This document shows positions 60,601 through 64,000 of a stretch of 64,000 bases of DNA, in pieces. The DNA lies in NCBI RefSeq assembly GCF_030936135.1, contig NC_082598.1, positions 11,412,687 through 11,476,686 on the forward strand, read 5' to 3'. The notes beneath the pieces were generated by a model, which worked only from the letters and a program-made list of their open reading frames with translations, made no database searches and was not told the origin of the DNA. The stretch's first letter is position 1, and every line of letters begins with the position of its first letter. The position numbers and the translations under genes are program-made. Source of the stretch: Gavia stellata. Lineage: Eukaryota; Chordata; Aves; Gaviiformes; Gaviidae.

Positions 60601-63600
60601 ACCACTATTGGTTGATTATTGAAATGCTGAACAGTACAACTTAGCTAGGATGGGAACTCAGTGCTGCCATCCTTCACTCCTCTTCTGCGGGAGTTTTGCA
60701 TGAGTGAGAACTGCAGAATTAGGCTCTTCAAGACTTGGGGAAGATGGAAGGGGCCTTATATATCAGAGATTTGACAGGGTCACAGCTTTAAATCATTGTC
60801 TAAAATAAGAATCAGGCCCTTGTTGTTCTGTGTGATCTCTGTTCAGAAGAGCCATGTTACTCCAAGAGCACTGGCAATTTCTGAGAAGTAGACCTGAGAT
60901 GAAAGACTACATGTGAGCAGCTTTGCCCACATTGAGCTGTATCACCCTTTGTGAGTAATACCAGAAAATTTCAGCGGAGTTTACTTGTGAATGAGGGAAC
61001 TAGTCAGTGTGGGCAAGGATGTTAGGAGCTTCCGTAGACATTGCCTCTTTTTCAGTACGTGTGCCTGAGGAATGCAAGCAAACATTTGTGCATAAATGTA
61101 CAAGAACTGAAAGAAAGCAACCCTCTCTGCATAACTTTGGCTACTGTTCAAACCCATAGGAGGTGTGGGTCAAGGGGTTTCTGACTACATAACCAGAGCA
61201 ACAAACCCCACTGTGTATTTTCAGTATAAGCTGTCTGAAGAGCATTATCTGTTTTTCAGAGAAGAAAACTGTTGGTCTCTTTCTTGCTCTATGGAAGTTG
61301 GTATTGGTTAGAACAGCATCTGAGAAGTGTAAGGATTTTGTAGGAAATGTCAGTAACAACATGCATTTCAGGAGAATGTTCTAACCTTAAACTATGACTA
61401 CAGTCAAGTAGGAGAGAATACCTACAAGCTGTGCAAAATGAAGCCCAGATGCTATCTGTGGGTTTGTTTTCATGGTTTTTATTGTGACCTTGTTGGTGAG
61501 CAGAAGGCAACTAGATGCTTCAAAGAAAAAGCTGTAATTTGGAGGGGGGACGGTGCATGAGGAAGTGACTACCCACAACACTGGAGGAATTAATATTTAC
61601 TTACCTTCTTTGCACTGTAGACAAGTACAGTGGAGGAATTTGCCTTTTTCATTGCACAATAGTATATGTTAATTTACCTTCCAGATCTGTGGGTCAACTA
61701 GACAATACAAAAGACGACACAGAAGAAGGTAGGATAGGGGATTGCTCACTTTAGAGTTCAACGCCACGCTTAAATTTGTCCTTTGTCCTTGAAAATACAG
61801 TTTGGCGCTTGGACTCAAAAGGCCATGTAGCATCAATAATGCTACACTGAATATAGTCTAGTTTTAGCAAAAAGCATCAGTTCATATTATACACCCTGCA
61901 CATATCCATTTCAGGACAGAAATGGGAGAGTCTGCCACTTAAGGCCTGTGAGAAAGAAGTAATCAGCAGTTTGAAGGGTCATGGGTGTATTGTGAAATTT
62001 CCCTAGATCCCATTCTGGTAACTGAGCAGGCTTTAATTTTGTGGCTTCCCAATCACTTTGAACTCCTAAGAAAGACTTAGGGAGGTATGTAACATGGAAA
62101 CAGTAGCTATACTGCTTCTCAAAGAAATCAAAAAGTGGCAAATAGCTCAGAGAGTCAGCATTCAGATGGTTATACCAGATGCCTAGTCCTCCAGTGGGTG
62201 GATAACTCTGCTACTGGTTTTAGTGGGAAAGGCTGGGGTATCTTCAACTCACAGTGACTATCATTCTTAGTCTGAATTTAGGTGATGCCTACAGTTGGTA
62301 CATTGCCTTTGTTTGAAGTGGCAGCCCTTAGAGTATGACAGAAGACATTTTACATAGTTTATCTCTCCTCTGGCACATGTCCTTCACCATACTATCCCAA
62401 ACGTTTTTTAATTCAACTGCACAATAGTTGATAAGGTAGAGAAAGACTGCCAGTATCTTATAGGAAAAAAAAAGAAACAGAGGCATGGAAAATACAGGAA
62501 TTGAAACCTGGTGTCTTAGTCCTAGCCTAACATCTTACATGACACCAGCCTTCCCCCGCCTATTTTTTTTTTTTTTTTTGGAAATCAGAAATTCATGCAA
62601 AATTGTAGAAGCTTATTTTTAATAGACTACACTGATGATACTGTTTACACTAGGAAAAAGAGCTTTTCTGTCAATAAATGGCATTCTGCTGTAAAGCAAT
62701 TTTCTTTACTATACTTCTCTGAAAAATCTAATGAAAAGTAAACCAGCACTTAATTCAATTTGTCTATATGTAACTCTCTTAACAAAAATGCTTTATTAAA
62801 GATCCTGAATGTAAAGTACACAAATCAAATACAGCTGCCTGCTTCATCAAAATCAATTAGTTGTGTTTCAGCATTTTTGTGAACAGCAGTCATTCATTTT
62901 GTATGACATTCTTCCCTGATAGCTCTCTGCTGACAGAGAAAGCTGTACACCCTGTTGACAACAGGAAAAAAATGAGGATTCATATTTCCCTTCGTTAATT
63001 CTGTCATGTCTCCTCTGATAAATGAAAAAGTAGGCCACTAGGAGTGGGTCTTTTGGTGTGATGTCTAGTAAGTGACGTGAGTCAGAGAAATAATAACGTG
63101 GCTGATTCTGAGATGTACAGCATACTTAATAGAGAGGCTAACCCTAGGCTGCAGGGACATGTTTCTCTTGGTTTTGTTCTCTATGCCTTTGACCCAACAT
63201 TTCAAATTATTTCCTCAGTAGCAGAACACTTTGAGCACAGCATCCCTTCAACCTAGCCTGTTGGAGTAAGAAATTAATACTGAGGTCTCCCACTTCCTCA
63301 CTGAGTGCTTTCACCAATAGACTATTTATAAAGGTGATGCAGCTAAAATACCTTTCCTTTAGGCACATAAATGTTTTATTTGATCTAGCTTTTTATCTCT
63401 CAGTAGACTAACACTCTCATTCCACAAGGACATTTTCTATCTGGAAAGCAAACACATGTCAGGTACCAGGACGCATATGAGAAATCCTGAAAAGCCCCAA
63501 CCACTCCAGCTAAATTTTAAAAGAAAAGGCCACAGCTGAACTAAGGGAAAGGCTTAATCTTGTCTGTGGTGGGGATGCCCTATCTGAGACCACCTACTCG

Positions 63601-64000
63601 GATGTGGCTCTCATTAGATTTTGGTGCAAAGTGTGTGGAGCTGTTCAGCTGGGGCCCTTGCAGCTGTACTGAGAGAAGGAATTTCAAGTGTCCAGCAAAG
63701 ACTAGAGTATGAAAATACGTGCCTATTGACTCACTCCATATTATAGCAGACTCTCACTTTGTCTTTCTGTTCCCTTTTTGCACTCCCCACTTGTGATCTG
63801 AGTACAATACACACACAGCACACGCTGTGCCTTTACCTTGTATGCCTCAGTGTCTGACCTGCAAAGGGTAGATAGCACTTCTCCTCCTCCCAGGTGTGCT
63901 GGGAGGATTCCCCAGAAGACTACCTGTGAGGTGCTTCAATGCTGGGTTGTGCTATATGTAAGTATCTCTAGTGGAGTAACAGTGATGCTAAAAGTTCTTG
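57661..64000. other. Intergenic DNA downstream of ADRA2C
   Basis: AT-rich, with short open frames only. A T-run (about 62562-62579) is the only simple repeat of note. Extended 3' UTR isoforms of ADRA2C could reach into the first part, but no second strong poly(A) signal with clear context was identified. Confidence 0.5.

Noticed and set aside
1..64000. CRISPR arrays, operons, tRNA or rRNA genes
   Set aside because: No regularly spaced repeats, bacterial gene structure or recognisable RNA gene was seen; the window is vertebrate nuclear DNA.

Overview
The window looks like nuclear DNA from a bird. Its recognisable transposons are CR1-clade LINEs, including three fairly young copies that end in the avian CR1 terminal octamer pattern (ATTCTGTG / CATAGAAT). 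It also carries a 1.1-kb LTR-like element of a kind I associate with non-galliform (neoavian) genomes; that placement is inference. I see no bacterial or plasmid features.

Only one protein-coding gene can be supported: an intact, intronless alpha-2C adrenergic receptor (ADRA2C, 55685-57022, + strand, 445 aa). It sits at the 3' side of a strong CpG island (about 54480-56000). The leader holds an NRF1-like site, an inverted CCAAT box, several upstream AUGs with short ORFs and a G-quadruplex motif just before a strong Kozak start. A canonical AATAAA lies 611 nt after the stop.

The rest is an AT-rich gene desert whose readable content is repeats. Reading left to right: 0-11.9 kb, unique AT-rich DNA; 11.95-14.6 kb, minus-strand CR1 with endonuclease and RT pieces and an internal deletion; 18.1-19.6 kb, plus-strand CR1 with a nearly open RT frame; 20.8-24.1 kb, a very old plus-strand CR1 relic running from endonuclease to the end of ORF2; 26.6-27.8 kb, a second old plus-strand CR1; 31.1-31.2 kb, a CR1 3' tail; 39.35-40.46 kb, minus-strand CR1; 44.56-45.69 kb, LTR-like element with an internal in-frame 42/45-bp tandem array; 47.5-48.1 kb, a decayed RTE-type LINE fragment; 54.5-57.7 kb, the ADRA2C locus; 57.7-64 kb, downstream desert.

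No new multi-gene system is visible. The most useful second looks are the RTE-like relic, the shared inactivating changes among the CR1 copies, the codon-periodic tandem array in the LTR-like element, and the regulatory architecture and N-terminal divergence of ADRA2C.
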